Positions 1-5,522 of a stretch of DNA of 5,522 bases are shown piece by piece; position 1 is the first letter of the stretch; each line of letters opens with the position of its first letter. A program made the position numbers and the translations under genes. This DNA comes from Pseudomonadota bacterium (GTDB lineage: Bacteria > Pseudomonadota > Alphaproteobacteria > Rhizobiales > Kaistiaceae). The stretch is taken from positions 1-5,522 of the forward strand of contig JAEZEN010000416.1 in NCBI GenBank assembly GCA_023433185.1, read 5' to 3'. The notes beneath the pieces are model-generated. The model was not told the DNA's origin. It ran no database searches and was given only the letters and a program-made list of their open reading frames with translations.

Positions 1-33
1 GTGGACCCGCGCGGCCGGCCGCTGATCGGCTGA
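1..33 (+). CDS. Possible C-terminal tail of a convergent gene (partial)
   Basis: Frame 1 reads VDPRGRPLIG and then a TGA stop at 31-33. Every codon ends in G or C, as expected for a coding stretch in this genome, and the stop lies 3 nt from the stop of the minus-strand aldolase, a plausible tail-to-tail arrangement. Ten residues are far too few to name a family. In GC-rich DNA an open stretch this short can occur by chance, and the alternative is plain non-coding sequence after the aldolase. The minus strand here shows no start codon for a further operon gene. Confidence 0.3.
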   Translation: MDPRGRPLIG

Positions 34-36
34 GCC

Positions 37-729
37 TCAGGCGCGGGGCCGGGCGGTATCGTTGATGCCCTCGGCGTCGGGCGCCTGGCCGTAGCTCATC
101 TTCCGCATCTGCTCGATGACGCGCTCCATCTCCTCGTCCGACAGGATCGGCGGATCGCCGAGCGGCAGCGCCTGGACGTAGAGCCGGGCGAGGGTCTCGA
201 CCTCGCTCGCAAGCCACAGCGACGCCTCTAGATTCTTGCCGAGCGAGATCTGACCGTGCTGACCGAGCAGGCAGGCGAAGCGCCCCTCGAGTGCGGCGAT
301 GGCGTTGTCGGACAGGGCCTGGGTGCCGAAGGTCGCATAGGGGGCGACGCGGATCGTCGTGCCGCCGGCGACGCCGACCATGTAGTGGAAGGCCGGGATC
401 GGCTTGTACTGGCAGGCCAGCGTCGTGGCGTAGATCGAGTGACAATGCAGGATGGCATTGATGTCCTGCCGCGCCTGCATGATGTCGCGGTGGAACCGCC
501 ACTCCGACGACGGCCGGTGCTTGCCGACATAGGTGCCGTCATAGCCCATCTCGACGATGTCGTCGGCCTCCATGCGGTCGTAGGACAGCGAGGTCGGCGT
601 GATCAGGAAGCCGTCGTCGATGCGTGCCGACAGATTGCCGGCGGTGCCCTGGTTGATGCCGCTCGAATTCATGCGGCGGCAGATGTCGACCATCTCGCGG
701 CGGAGGGCGAGATTGGAAAGCTCGGTCAT
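37..729 (-). CDS. fucA: Class II aldolase, L-fuculose-1-phosphate aldolase (FucA) type
   Basis: A 230-residue zinc-dependent cytosolic aldolase predicted to split a ketose-1-phosphate into dihydroxyacetone phosphate and an aldehyde. Recalled alignment to E. coli FucA (215 aa) runs nearly end to end: shared blocks include NQGTAGN (26-32), SSEWRFH (74-80), IPAxHYM (111-117), APYATFGT (129-136) and LSDEE (197-201). The zinc ligands match His95, His97 and His158, the catalytic acid is Glu76, phosphate contacts are Asn32, Thr46, Ser74 and Ser75, the catalytic tyrosine is Tyr116, and the C-terminal tail tyrosine is probably Tyr213. One phosphate-loop position differs: Ser47 where FucA has Gly44. 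The tail is about 15 residues longer than in FucA. The ATG overlaps the kinase stop (ATGA) and has AGGAA 7 nt upstream; longer in-frame open sequence upstream lies inside the kinase and is not coding. The fold and chemistry are secure. The substrate is not: D-ribulose-1-phosphate or another ketose phosphate is also possible. Confidence 0.93.
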   Translation of the reverse strand: MTELSNLALRREMVDICRRMNSSGINQGTAGNLSARIDDGFLITPTSLSYDRMEADDIVEMGYDGTYVGKHRPSSEWRFHRDIMQARQDINAILHCHSIYATTLACQYKPIPAFHYMVGVAGGTTIRVAPYATFGTQALSDNAIAALEGRFACLLGQHGQISLGKNLEASLWLASEVETLARLYVQALPLGDPPILSDEEMERVIEQMRKMSYGQAPDAEGINDTARPRA

Positions 730-2141
730 GGCGTGGTTCCTGTTGCGTGAAGGGTTCGGGAGTGGAGGTCGGCCTCGCGGCGCCAGCGGTCGCGATAGGC
801 GGCAAGGCCGGGGATGTCGACCGCCGCCGGCGGGTCGAGGGTGATCGGCGCGGGCGCCGTCCGGCGCTCGTGGTCGGCGAGCAGCGCCGCGCCCGAGGCG
901 GCACCGTAGGCGTCGGTGTTGAAGAGGACGTTGGTACCGGGGCGAAAGGCCTGCACAAGCCCCGCATAGAGCGGGTCGCGGGCGAAGCTGCCGTCGAGGA
1001 CCACCGTGCCGCGGGCCCCGAGCCGGTCGAGGCAGACATCGGTAAGCAGCGCCACGTAGAGCAGCGCGAGGGCGCGGCGGGCGGCAGGCGTGACCGGCGG
1101 CGGCCCCGCCACCATGCCGCGGTTGGCGCTTCCCGGGAAGACGCCGTCCTGGTCGACGAAGGAGGGCAGCGCCATCGTGCCGGCGGCGACGAGGGCGGCG
1201 ATGTCGGCCGGATCGACGGGCCGGTCCGGCGCATCGCCGGCGATCAGCGCATATTCGCGCCCCCCCATGGCGAGGATGCCGGAGATCGGGTTGCCATGGA
1301 CATCGAGATTGCGGGTGACGGTGCCCTCGGCCAGTGCCGCCTCCGGCGGGGCCTCGTCGCTCATCCCGACGATCCAGGTGCCGGTCGAGATGAGGGTGAA
1401 GCCGGACAACCCCGCCTGCTGGAAGCGGTAGAAGTTGGCGCTCGAATCGTGGATGCCGCAGAGCACATCGATGCCGGGCGGCAGGCCATGGCGGGCCGCA
1501 AGCTCCGGACGGATGCGACCAACGGCCCGCCATGCCGGCTGGAGCGGTGGGATGAGGCGCTGCCAGCCGCGGGCGGCGACGATCGGCGAGGGGCCGCGCG
1601 TGTCCAGATCGAGGAGGTGCGACTGGGCGGCGAGGTAGGTGAGCTCGCTCGCCCCCTGCCCGCTCAGCCGGTACGCCCAGTATTGCGGGCCGCCGAGATA
1701 GTGGCGCGCCCGGGCGACAGCATCCGGCCAGTCGGTCTCGAGCCACAGGAGCTGCCGTGCCATGTGGGCAGCGCCCGCCATCAGCGGGCTGCCGAGCGGG
1801 CGGAGCGGACCGGCGGACTCGAGATAGGCGGCGGTCACGGCGGCCGGGACCTCGGCCTCGTAGTCGATCATCGGCACGAGCAAGCCGTCATCGCCGACCA
1901 GACCGGCCGCCGAGCCGTGGCCGGTGGCGACGAAAGCATCGACGGGATGGCGCTGGGCCAGTCCGGCGAGGGCGTCGAGCATCCACGCATCGATGCGCGG
2001 CGCGTCGATGTGCAGGTAGGGCGGCGGCGGCGCCGGGGCGTTGGCGAGCGACACGGTCTCGAGCAGTTCGCCCGTCCGCGTCGCCGCCGTCAGCTTCACG
2101 TTGGTCTTTCCGACGTCGAGGATGGCGACGACGTTCATCAT
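726..2141 (-). CDS. FGGY-family carbohydrate kinase (fuculokinase/rhamnulokinase-like)
   Basis: A 471-residue cytosolic sugar kinase, full length for the FGGY family, expected to phosphorylate a ketose with ATP to supply the aldolase next door. The N-terminal phosphate-binding loop is DVGKTN (9-14), the place of DCGATN in E. coli FucK. The presumed catalytic base is Asp232 in GIHDSSA (229-235), matching the HDT motif of FucK and RhaB. The STGTW loop (252-256) and MGGRE (292-296) belong to the C-terminal nucleotide domain. The usual glycine-rich adenosine motif GGGSxN is replaced by LDGSFARDP (382-390), so this is a divergent branch. Two tandem ATGs occur; AGGAGG lies 3 nt before the first (2141) and 6 nt before the second (2138), so the second may be the true start (470 aa). 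The gene follows the permeases after about 37 nt and overlaps the aldolase by 4 nt. L-fuculose, D-ribulose, L-rhamnulose, D-apulose or similar are candidate substrates; sequence alone does not decide. Confidence 0.9.
   Translation of the reverse strand: MMNVVAILDVGKTNVKLTAATRTGELLETVSLANAPAPPPPYLHIDAPRIDAWMLDALAGLAQRHPVDAFVATGHGSAAGLVGDDGLLVPMIDYEAEVPAAVTAAYLESAGPLRPLGSPLMAGAAHMARQLLWLETDWPDAVARARHYLGGPQYWAYRLSGQGASELTYLAAQSHLLDLDTRGPSPIVAARGWQRLIPPLQPAWRAVGRIRPELAARHGLPPGIDVLCGIHDSSANFYRFQQAGLSGFTLISTGTWIVGMSDEAPPEAALAEGTVTRNLDVHGNPISGILAMGGREYALIAGDAPDRPVDPADIAALVAAGTMALPSFVDQDGVFPGSANRGMVAGPPPVTPAARRALALLYVALLTDVCLDRLGARGTVVLDGSFARDPLYAGLVQAFRPGTNVLFNTDAYGAASGAALLADHERRTAPAPITLDPPAAVDIPGLAAYRDRWRREADLHSRTLHATGTTP
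737..741 (-). promoter_or_regulatory. Ribosome binding site of the aldolase gene
   Basis: AGGAA on the minus strand lies 7 nt before the ATG at 729. It sits inside the last codons of the kinase gene. This supports ATG 729 as the start and allows re-initiation by ribosomes finishing the kinase. Confidence 0.6.
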
Positions 2142-2178
2142 GCCCCTCCTGCGGGCCGGAATCCGGGCGCGGTCATGT
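2142..2178 (-). other. Permease-kinase intergenic gap with a bridging mini-ORF
   Basis: This is the longest non-coding stretch in the operon. It contains the kinase Shine-Dalgarno and, in a third frame, most of a 14-codon ORF (MNMTAPGFRPAGGA, minus strand 2182-2138). That ORF's ATG overlaps the permease stop (ATGA) and its TGA overlaps the tandem kinase ATGs. A short imperfect GC-rich inverted repeat, CCGGA-A-TCCGG, is also present but has no loop or T-tract, so no terminator is called. Whether the mini-ORF is translated is unknown; its own start has no clear ribosome binding site. Confidence 0.3.
2145..2150 (-). promoter_or_regulatory. Strong ribosome binding site of the kinase gene
   Basis: A perfect AGGAGG on the minus strand precedes the tandem start ATGATG. 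Spacing is 3 nt to the first ATG and 6 nt to the second, so the second gives the more usual geometry. This is the strongest Shine-Dalgarno seen in the window, fitting the only junction without direct overlap or near-contact of genes. Confidence 0.75.
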
Positions 2179-3165
2179 TCATTGTCGCCCGAGACTGAGG
2201 CGTTGCCAGCCGAACCGGATCACCATGACCGCGATCAGGAAGAGGCCCCATACGGCCGTCGAGAGATGCTGGTTGGCGCCGATCAGGTTGAGCCCGGAGG
2301 AGAGCACCTGGAGGATGACCAGGGCCAGCACGACCGGTATGACGCGCCCGAAGCCGCCGAACGGATCCACCCCGCCGAGGAAGCAGGCGAGCACCGTGAT
2401 CAGCAGATACGCGTCGCCGTGGCCGACGCGCACCGAGTTGAACCGCGACAGCATGATGATGCCGGCGACGGCGCACATCACCCCGGACAGGGTGTAGATG
2501 AGGGTAAGCGTCCGGCGGGTGGGTATGCCCGAGTAGCGCGTCGCCTCGATGTTGGAGCCGAGCATGTAGGTCGCGAATCCGTGCCGTGTGCGGCCGAGCA
2601 TCACGTACCAGATCGCTGCCGCCGCGAGAAAGACGAGAAGCGGGACCGGGATGCCGAGGACGCTGCCGTGACCGAGCGGCTGGATGAAGGCCGGAAAGCC
2701 GGAGATGTCGCCCCCCCGGGTCAGGAACTCGCCGAGGCCGCGGATGAAGATCATCATGGCGAGCGACACGAGGATCGGATGGGCGCCGACATAGGCGATG
2801 ACCAGCCCCATGATCATGCCGATCAGCGCGCCCACGGCGAGAGCTGCGACCACGCCGAGGAGGAAGGCGCCCATGCCGGCATCGACCCCGCCATTGGCCT
2901 GCAGCACCCAGGCCAGCGTCAGGGCGCAGAAATTGGCGGTGTAGGTGATCGCGAGGTTGAGGCCCCCGGAGAGGATCGGCACCAGCATGGCGAGGGTGAG
3001 GAGGCCCAGCTCGGGCAGCTGATAGGCGATCGACCCGAGATTGCCGAGCGTCAGGAAGCGCGGGGTGGCGAAGCTGAACGCCACCACCACCACGAGGAGG
3101 AAGACGAGCAGGCCGAGCACCTCGGCACCGGCGAAGTCGCGCATCCTGCGATAGGCCTCGATCAT
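2179..3165 (-). CDS. Sugar ABC transporter permease, second subunit (BPD_transp_2 type)
   Basis: A 328-residue inner-membrane protein of the RbsC/AraH/LsrC-LsrD permease family, forming the channel with the neighbouring permease and powered by the ATPase. Hydrophobic stretches near residues 14-33, 46-66, 98-126, 130-146, 173-190, 220-240, 253-268, 275-293 and 301-317 suggest about nine to ten membrane segments. Family landmarks are SGGLNLAIT (66-74), in the place of the usual GGIDLS; the cytoplasmic coupling loop GSNIEATRYSGI (203-214); and LGGVDPFGGFGR (263-274). The ATG at 3165 is chosen because it gives the normal family length and lies just after the stop of the first permease. Open sequence continuing upstream to 3282 would add 39 arginine/serine/proline-rich residues read from inside that gene and is rejected. 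GAGGA, overlapping the upstream TGA stop, lies 10 nt before the start. The substrate cannot be read from the permease. Confidence 0.92.
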   Translation of the reverse strand: MIEAYRRMRDFAGAEVLGLLVFLLVVVVAFSFATPRFLTLGNLGSIAYQLPELGLLTLAMLVPILSGGLNLAITYTANFCALTLAWVLQANGGVDAGMGAFLLGVVAALAVGALIGMIMGLVIAYVGAHPILVSLAMMIFIRGLGEFLTRGGDISGFPAFIQPLGHGSVLGIPVPLLVFLAAAAIWYVMLGRTRHGFATYMLGSNIEATRYSGIPTRRTLTLIYTLSGVMCAVAGIIMLSRFNSVRVGHGDAYLLITVLACFLGGVDPFGGFGRVIPVVLALVILQVLSSGLNLIGANQHLSTAVWGLFLIAVMVIRFGWQRLSLGRQ

Positions 3166-3178
3166 GCCGCCATGGTCC

Positions 3179-4150
3179 TCAATGCGCCCGGAGCAGTTTT
3201 CGGAAGGAGACGTTCGAGGTCGAGATCGCGAACAGGATGAAGGCGCCGACCACCATCTTGAAGGCGTAGGGCGAGACGCCAAGCAGATTCAGCCCGTTCT
3301 GAATGACGGCGACGAGAAGCACGCCGAGCACGCAGCCGAGCACCGTGCCGCGGCCGCCGCCGAGGCGTGCCCCGCCGAGGACGACGGCGGCGAGCACGTC
3401 GAGCTCGCGGCCGAAGAGCGCGTTGGGCACGATCTCCTTGACGAAATTGACCTGCATGAGCCCGGCGATGCCCGCCATCATGCCCATCCAGCAGAAGGCG
3501 ATGAAGGTCATCGCCGCGGCGCTGATGCCCTCGCGCCGCGCGCCTTCGGGATTGTCCCCGTAGGCGTAGAGCTGCCGGCCGGTGGTGGTGCGGTTGATCA
3601 GGAACCAGGTGGCGACCGCGCAGGCGACCATCACCGCGCCGGGCAGCGTCAGTTCGGCCCAACCATGGGCGGTCTGCACCTCGGCGAGCACGATGCGCTG
3701 CGTCCACCAGCCGGGAAGATTGTAGATGTACTTCCCGCCGGTGAAGAACATGAGGAGGCCGAAGAAGGCGTTGAAGGTGGCGATCGTCACCACGATCGAG
3801 ATGATGCGGAAGTAGTGGATGAGGGCGGCGTTGATCGCCCCGAGCCCGATGCCGATGAGCCCTGCGACCGCGAAGCCGAGCGCCCAGTTGCCGCCGCCGA
3901 GGGCGTAGAGCACGTGAAACGCCACGTACTGGACCACCGAGGCGGCGACCGCGAACGAGATGTCGATGCCGCCGGCGATCAGGACGACCACCAGCCCCAC
4001 GGCGAAGATCAGGTTGACCGCGCTCGCCGCCAGCAGGTTCGAGAAATTGGCGAGCGTGAGGAAGTTGCTGCTCGCCAGCGAAAGCACGAGGCAGACGAGC
4101 AGGAGGACGATCAGCAGCCGCCCCTCGGTCGAGTTTGCCAGCCTACGCAT
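3179..4150 (-). CDS. Sugar ABC transporter permease, first subunit (BPD_transp_2 type)
   Basis: A 323-residue inner-membrane permease of the RbsC family, partner of the second permease. Hydrophobic segments are visible near residues 11-27, 42-59, 63-83, 89-111, 115-136, 168-185, 212-233, 252-262, 268-286 and 298-310. Landmarks typical of the family are AGGIDISFA (59-67), keeping the Asp of the usual GGIDLS motif; the coupling loop GDNPEGARREGIS (198-210), with Asp where many members read GGNPEAAR; and VLGGARLGGGRGT (257-269) followed by a conserved C-terminal helix with QNGLNLLG. The start ATG at 4150 overlaps the end of the ATPase gene by 8 nt (ATGCGTAG), implying translational coupling. Only a weak Shine-Dalgarno-like GAGAG lies 8 nt upstream. 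Two different permease genes rather than one imply a heterodimeric channel, as in Lsr or rhizobial rhamnose transporters. Confidence 0.93.
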   Translation of the reverse strand: MRRLANSTEGRLLIVLLLVCLVLSLASSNFLTLANFSNLLAASAVNLIFAVGLVVVLIAGGIDISFAVAASVVQYVAFHVLYALGGGNWALGFAVAGLIGIGLGAINAALIHYFRIISIVVTIATFNAFFGLLMFFTGGKYIYNLPGWWTQRIVLAEVQTAHGWAELTLPGAVMVACAVATWFLINRTTTGRQLYAYGDNPEGARREGISAAAMTFIAFCWMGMMAGIAGLMQVNFVKEIVPNALFGRELDVLAAVVLGGARLGGGRGTVLGCVLGVLLVAVIQNGLNLLGVSPYAFKMVVGAFILFAISTSNVSFRKLLRAH

Positions 4151-5522
4151 AGACGGCGCTCTCGACGTCCTCGAGGCTCATCGCACCGGGATTGTAGGTC
4201 GCGATGAACCGTCCCTCCGCCATGTGGATGACGCGGTCGGCATTGAAGTAGACCTCCGGCACCTCGTCCGAGATGAGGAGGATGGCGAGGCCCTTCTCGG
4301 CGAGCTGCCGCACCACGGCGAAGAGGCCGGCCCGGGCGCCGACATCGACGCCGACGGTCGGCGAATCGAGGATGAGCAGCTTCGGCTCCGTAGCCAGCCA
4401 CTTGCCGAGCACGATGCGCTGCTGGTTGCCGCCCGACAGCGTCGACACGGCATCGTCCGGCTTGCCGACCTTGACGGCCAGTTCGCTGATCCAGTGCGTG
4501 ACCAGGCCGGACTTCCTGGCGAAGGAGATGAGGTCGAGGCGGCCGACGATCCTGTCGAGCACCGGCAGCACGAGGTTGTCGGCGATCGACTGCGGCTGGA
4601 CAAGGCCCAGCGTCAGGCGATCCTCGGAAACGTAGGCGACGCCGGCACGGATCGCGTCGCGGTTGGAGCGGAAGGCGACCGCCCGGCCATTGAGGCGGAT
4701 GGTGCCGCGCTGCGGCCGGGTCATGCCGAAGAGGCTGAGGCCAAGCTCGGTCCGCCCGGCGCCGATGAGGCCGGTCAGGCCCACCACCTCGCCCGCGTGA
4801 ATGGTCAGGTCGATGTCCTCGTACTCGCCGTCCCGTCCGAGGCCCGAGACCTCGAGGACCGTCCGGCCGGCCGAGCGGTCGCGGCTGATCACGGTGTTGT
4901 CGAAGGTCCGGCCGGTCATCAGCTCGGTCAGTCGCGACTGCGTCATGTCGGCGGTGTCGTAGACGCCCACCTTCCGGCCGTCGCGCAGCACGGTGACCCG
5001 GGAGGAAATCTCCAGCACCTCGGCGAGACGATGGCTGACGAAGACGATCGACACGCCGTCGCGCGACAGGCGCCTGACGATGTCGAGCAGCGCGCCGGTC
5101 TCGGAGTGGGTGAGCGACGCCGTTGGCTCGTCCATGAAGATGAGCCGGGCATCGCCGACCAGCGTCCGGCAGATGGCGACGATCTGGCGCTGCGCAATGG
5201 AGAGTTCGCTGAGCGGCTGGTCGAGGTCGAGCGACAGGCCGAGGCGTTCCAGCACCCGGGCCACCTTCGCCCGCATCAGGCGGCGGTGGACGAGGCGCGG
5301 CCGCGACCCGAGGATGTCGCCGAAGGCGATGTTCTCGGCAACCGTCATCTGCGGGAAGAGCGCAAGGTCCTGCCATATGACGTCGATGCCGAAGCCGCGG
5401 GCGACGGCGGGAGTCACCGATTCGACCTGTCGGCCGAAATAGGACATCCCGGCGCCGGCATCGGGCTGGTAGACGCCGGTGATGATCTTGATCAGCGTGC
5501 TCTTGCCCGAGCCGTTCTCGCC
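4143..5522 (-). CDS. Sugar ABC transporter ATP-binding protein, RbsA/LsrA type (5' truncated by window edge)
   Basis: 459 residues are visible; the N-terminus, roughly 30-40 residues judging from RbsA-type proteins of about 500, lies beyond the right edge. The frame is open from the last base, so the first in-frame ATG (5447) is not the start. NBD1: Walker A GENGSGKST (1-9), Q-loop Gln51 in WQDLALFPQ, signature LSIAQRQ (107-113), Walker B IFMDEP with Asp131/Glu132, and H-loop His164. NBD2: Walker A GLIGAGRTE (251-259, Arg for Lys), signature LSGGNQQR (362-369), Walker B LLILDSPT (382-389) with Asp386 but Ser387 instead of Glu, and Asp419 at the H-loop position. Residue numbers are of the visible part. 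This is a fused pair of ATPase domains that energises the two permeases from the cytoplasmic side. NBD1 can hydrolyse ATP; NBD2 looks degenerate beyond the family norm for Lys and His. Closest by eye are ATPases annotated as ribose, rhamnose or AI-2 type; the sugar is not identifiable. Confidence 0.95.
   Translation of the reverse strand, partial: GENGSGKSTLIKIITGVYQPDAGAGMSYFGRQVESVTPAVARGFGIDVIWQDLALFPQMTVAENIAFGDILGSRPRLVHRRLMRAKVARVLERLGLSLDLDQPLSELSIAQRQIVAICRTLVGDARLIFMDEPTASLTHSETGALLDIVRRLSRDGVSIVFVSHRLAEVLEISSRVTVLRDGRKVGVYDTADMTQSRLTELMTGRTFDNTVISRDRSAGRTVLEVSGLGRDGEYEDIDLTIHAGEVVGLTGLIGAGRTELGLSLFGMTRPQRGTIRLNGRAVAFRSNRDAIRAGVAYVSEDRLTLGLVQPQSIADNLVLPVLDRIVGRLDLISFARKSGLVTHWISELAVKVGKPDDAVSTLSGGNQQRIVLGKWLATEPKLLILDSPTVGVDVGARAGLFAVVRQLAEKGLAILLISDEVPEVYFNADRVIHMAEGRFIATYNPGAMSLEDVESAVYA

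Noticed and set aside
11..22. Perfect 12-bp palindrome GCGGCCGGCCGC as terminator or operator
   Set aside because: It has no loop and no T-tract, and self-complementary G/C strings are common by chance at this base composition. If the convergent tail is real, it is coding.
730..1746. N-terminal extension of the aldolase frame and the 231-codon minus-strand frame at 539-1234
   Set aside because: Both lie inside the kinase in another frame and have Arg/Pro- or Ser/Arg-rich products. FucA length, the Shine-Dalgarno and the ATGA overlap all point to a start at 729.
747..2198. 483-codon plus-strand open frame opposite the kinase
   Set aside because: It is antisense to a kinase with clear motifs. 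Its product is rich in Arg, Gly, Asp and Glu with no recognisable domain, as expected from reading the opposite strand of GC-rich coding DNA.
2041..3240. 399-codon plus-strand open frame with a His/Glu/Asp-rich product, opposite the second permease
   Set aside because: The His- and acid-rich make-up is the mirror of Leu, Val, Ile and Met codons in a membrane protein gene. The composition looks striking but is explained by the permease on the other strand.
3166..3282. Upstream extension of the second permease
   Set aside because: It would overlap the first permease by about 100 nt and add a non-hydrophobic Ser/Arg/Pro stretch absent from the family.
3164..4207. 347-codon plus-strand open frame opposite the first permease
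   Set aside because: It has the same antisense acidic/His-rich composition, no domain, and complete overlap with a well-supported permease.
4111..5376. 421-codon minus-strand open frame overlapping the ATPase in another frame
   Set aside because: Its product is Arg/Pro/Ala-rich and low in complexity, while the alternative frame holds complete ABC motifs on the same bases.
37..5522. Rhizobial rhamnose operon (rhaSTPQUK) or AI-2 lsr operon
   Set aside because: The gene order is similar, but no mutarotase RhaU, LsrF/LsrG or binding protein is present, and the aldolase is FucA-type. The similarity reflects the shared transporter family.

Overview
The window is very GC-rich, with codons ending mostly in G or C. 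It reads as part of one tightly packed minus-strand operon for uptake and breakdown of a sugar. The gene set (a pentose/hexose-class ABC importer plus an FGGY kinase and a class II aldolase) and the base composition fit a soil- or plant-associated alphaproteobacterium, probably Hyphomicrobiales (Rhizobiales). That placement is inference; nothing in the window is a taxonomic marker.

In transcription order, from the right edge to the left: (1) a double-NBD sugar ABC ATPase of the RbsA/MglA/LsrA type, cut at its N-terminus by the right edge so that only the end of the Walker A loop remains (4143-5522); (2) a first inner-membrane permease (3179-4150); (3) a second permease (2179-3165); (4) an FGGY-type carbohydrate kinase (726-2141); (5) a class II aldolase closely resembling E. 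coli L-fuculose-1-phosphate aldolase FucA (37-729). The junctions are an 8-nt overlap, a 13-nt gap, a gap of about 37 nt and a 4-nt ATGA overlap. There is no internal room for a promoter, so transcription must start beyond the right edge. The last 36 bases at the left edge hold at most the tail of a convergent plus-strand gene (1-33).

Together the genes suggest this route: a periplasmic binding protein (not in the window) delivers a sugar to the ATPase/permease complex, the kinase phosphorylates a ketose at C1, and the aldolase splits the ketose-1-phosphate to dihydroxyacetone phosphate and a short aldehyde (lactaldehyde or glycolaldehyde). No isomerase, binding protein, mutarotase or regulator is visible. 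The substrate therefore stays open: L-fucose/L-fuculose, D-arabinose/D-ribulose and D-apiose/D-apulose type sugars are all compatible.

The module is a recognisable catabolic operon, not a new kind of system. Points worth a second look: the second ATP site of the ABC ATPase has lost all its catalytic residues, including Glu to Ser in Walker B; the two permeases differ at a signature Asp/Asn position; the kinase has an atypical C-terminal nucleotide-binding motif; the aldolase has Ser in place of a phosphate-loop Gly; and a 14-codon mini-ORF exactly bridges the permease-kinase gap.
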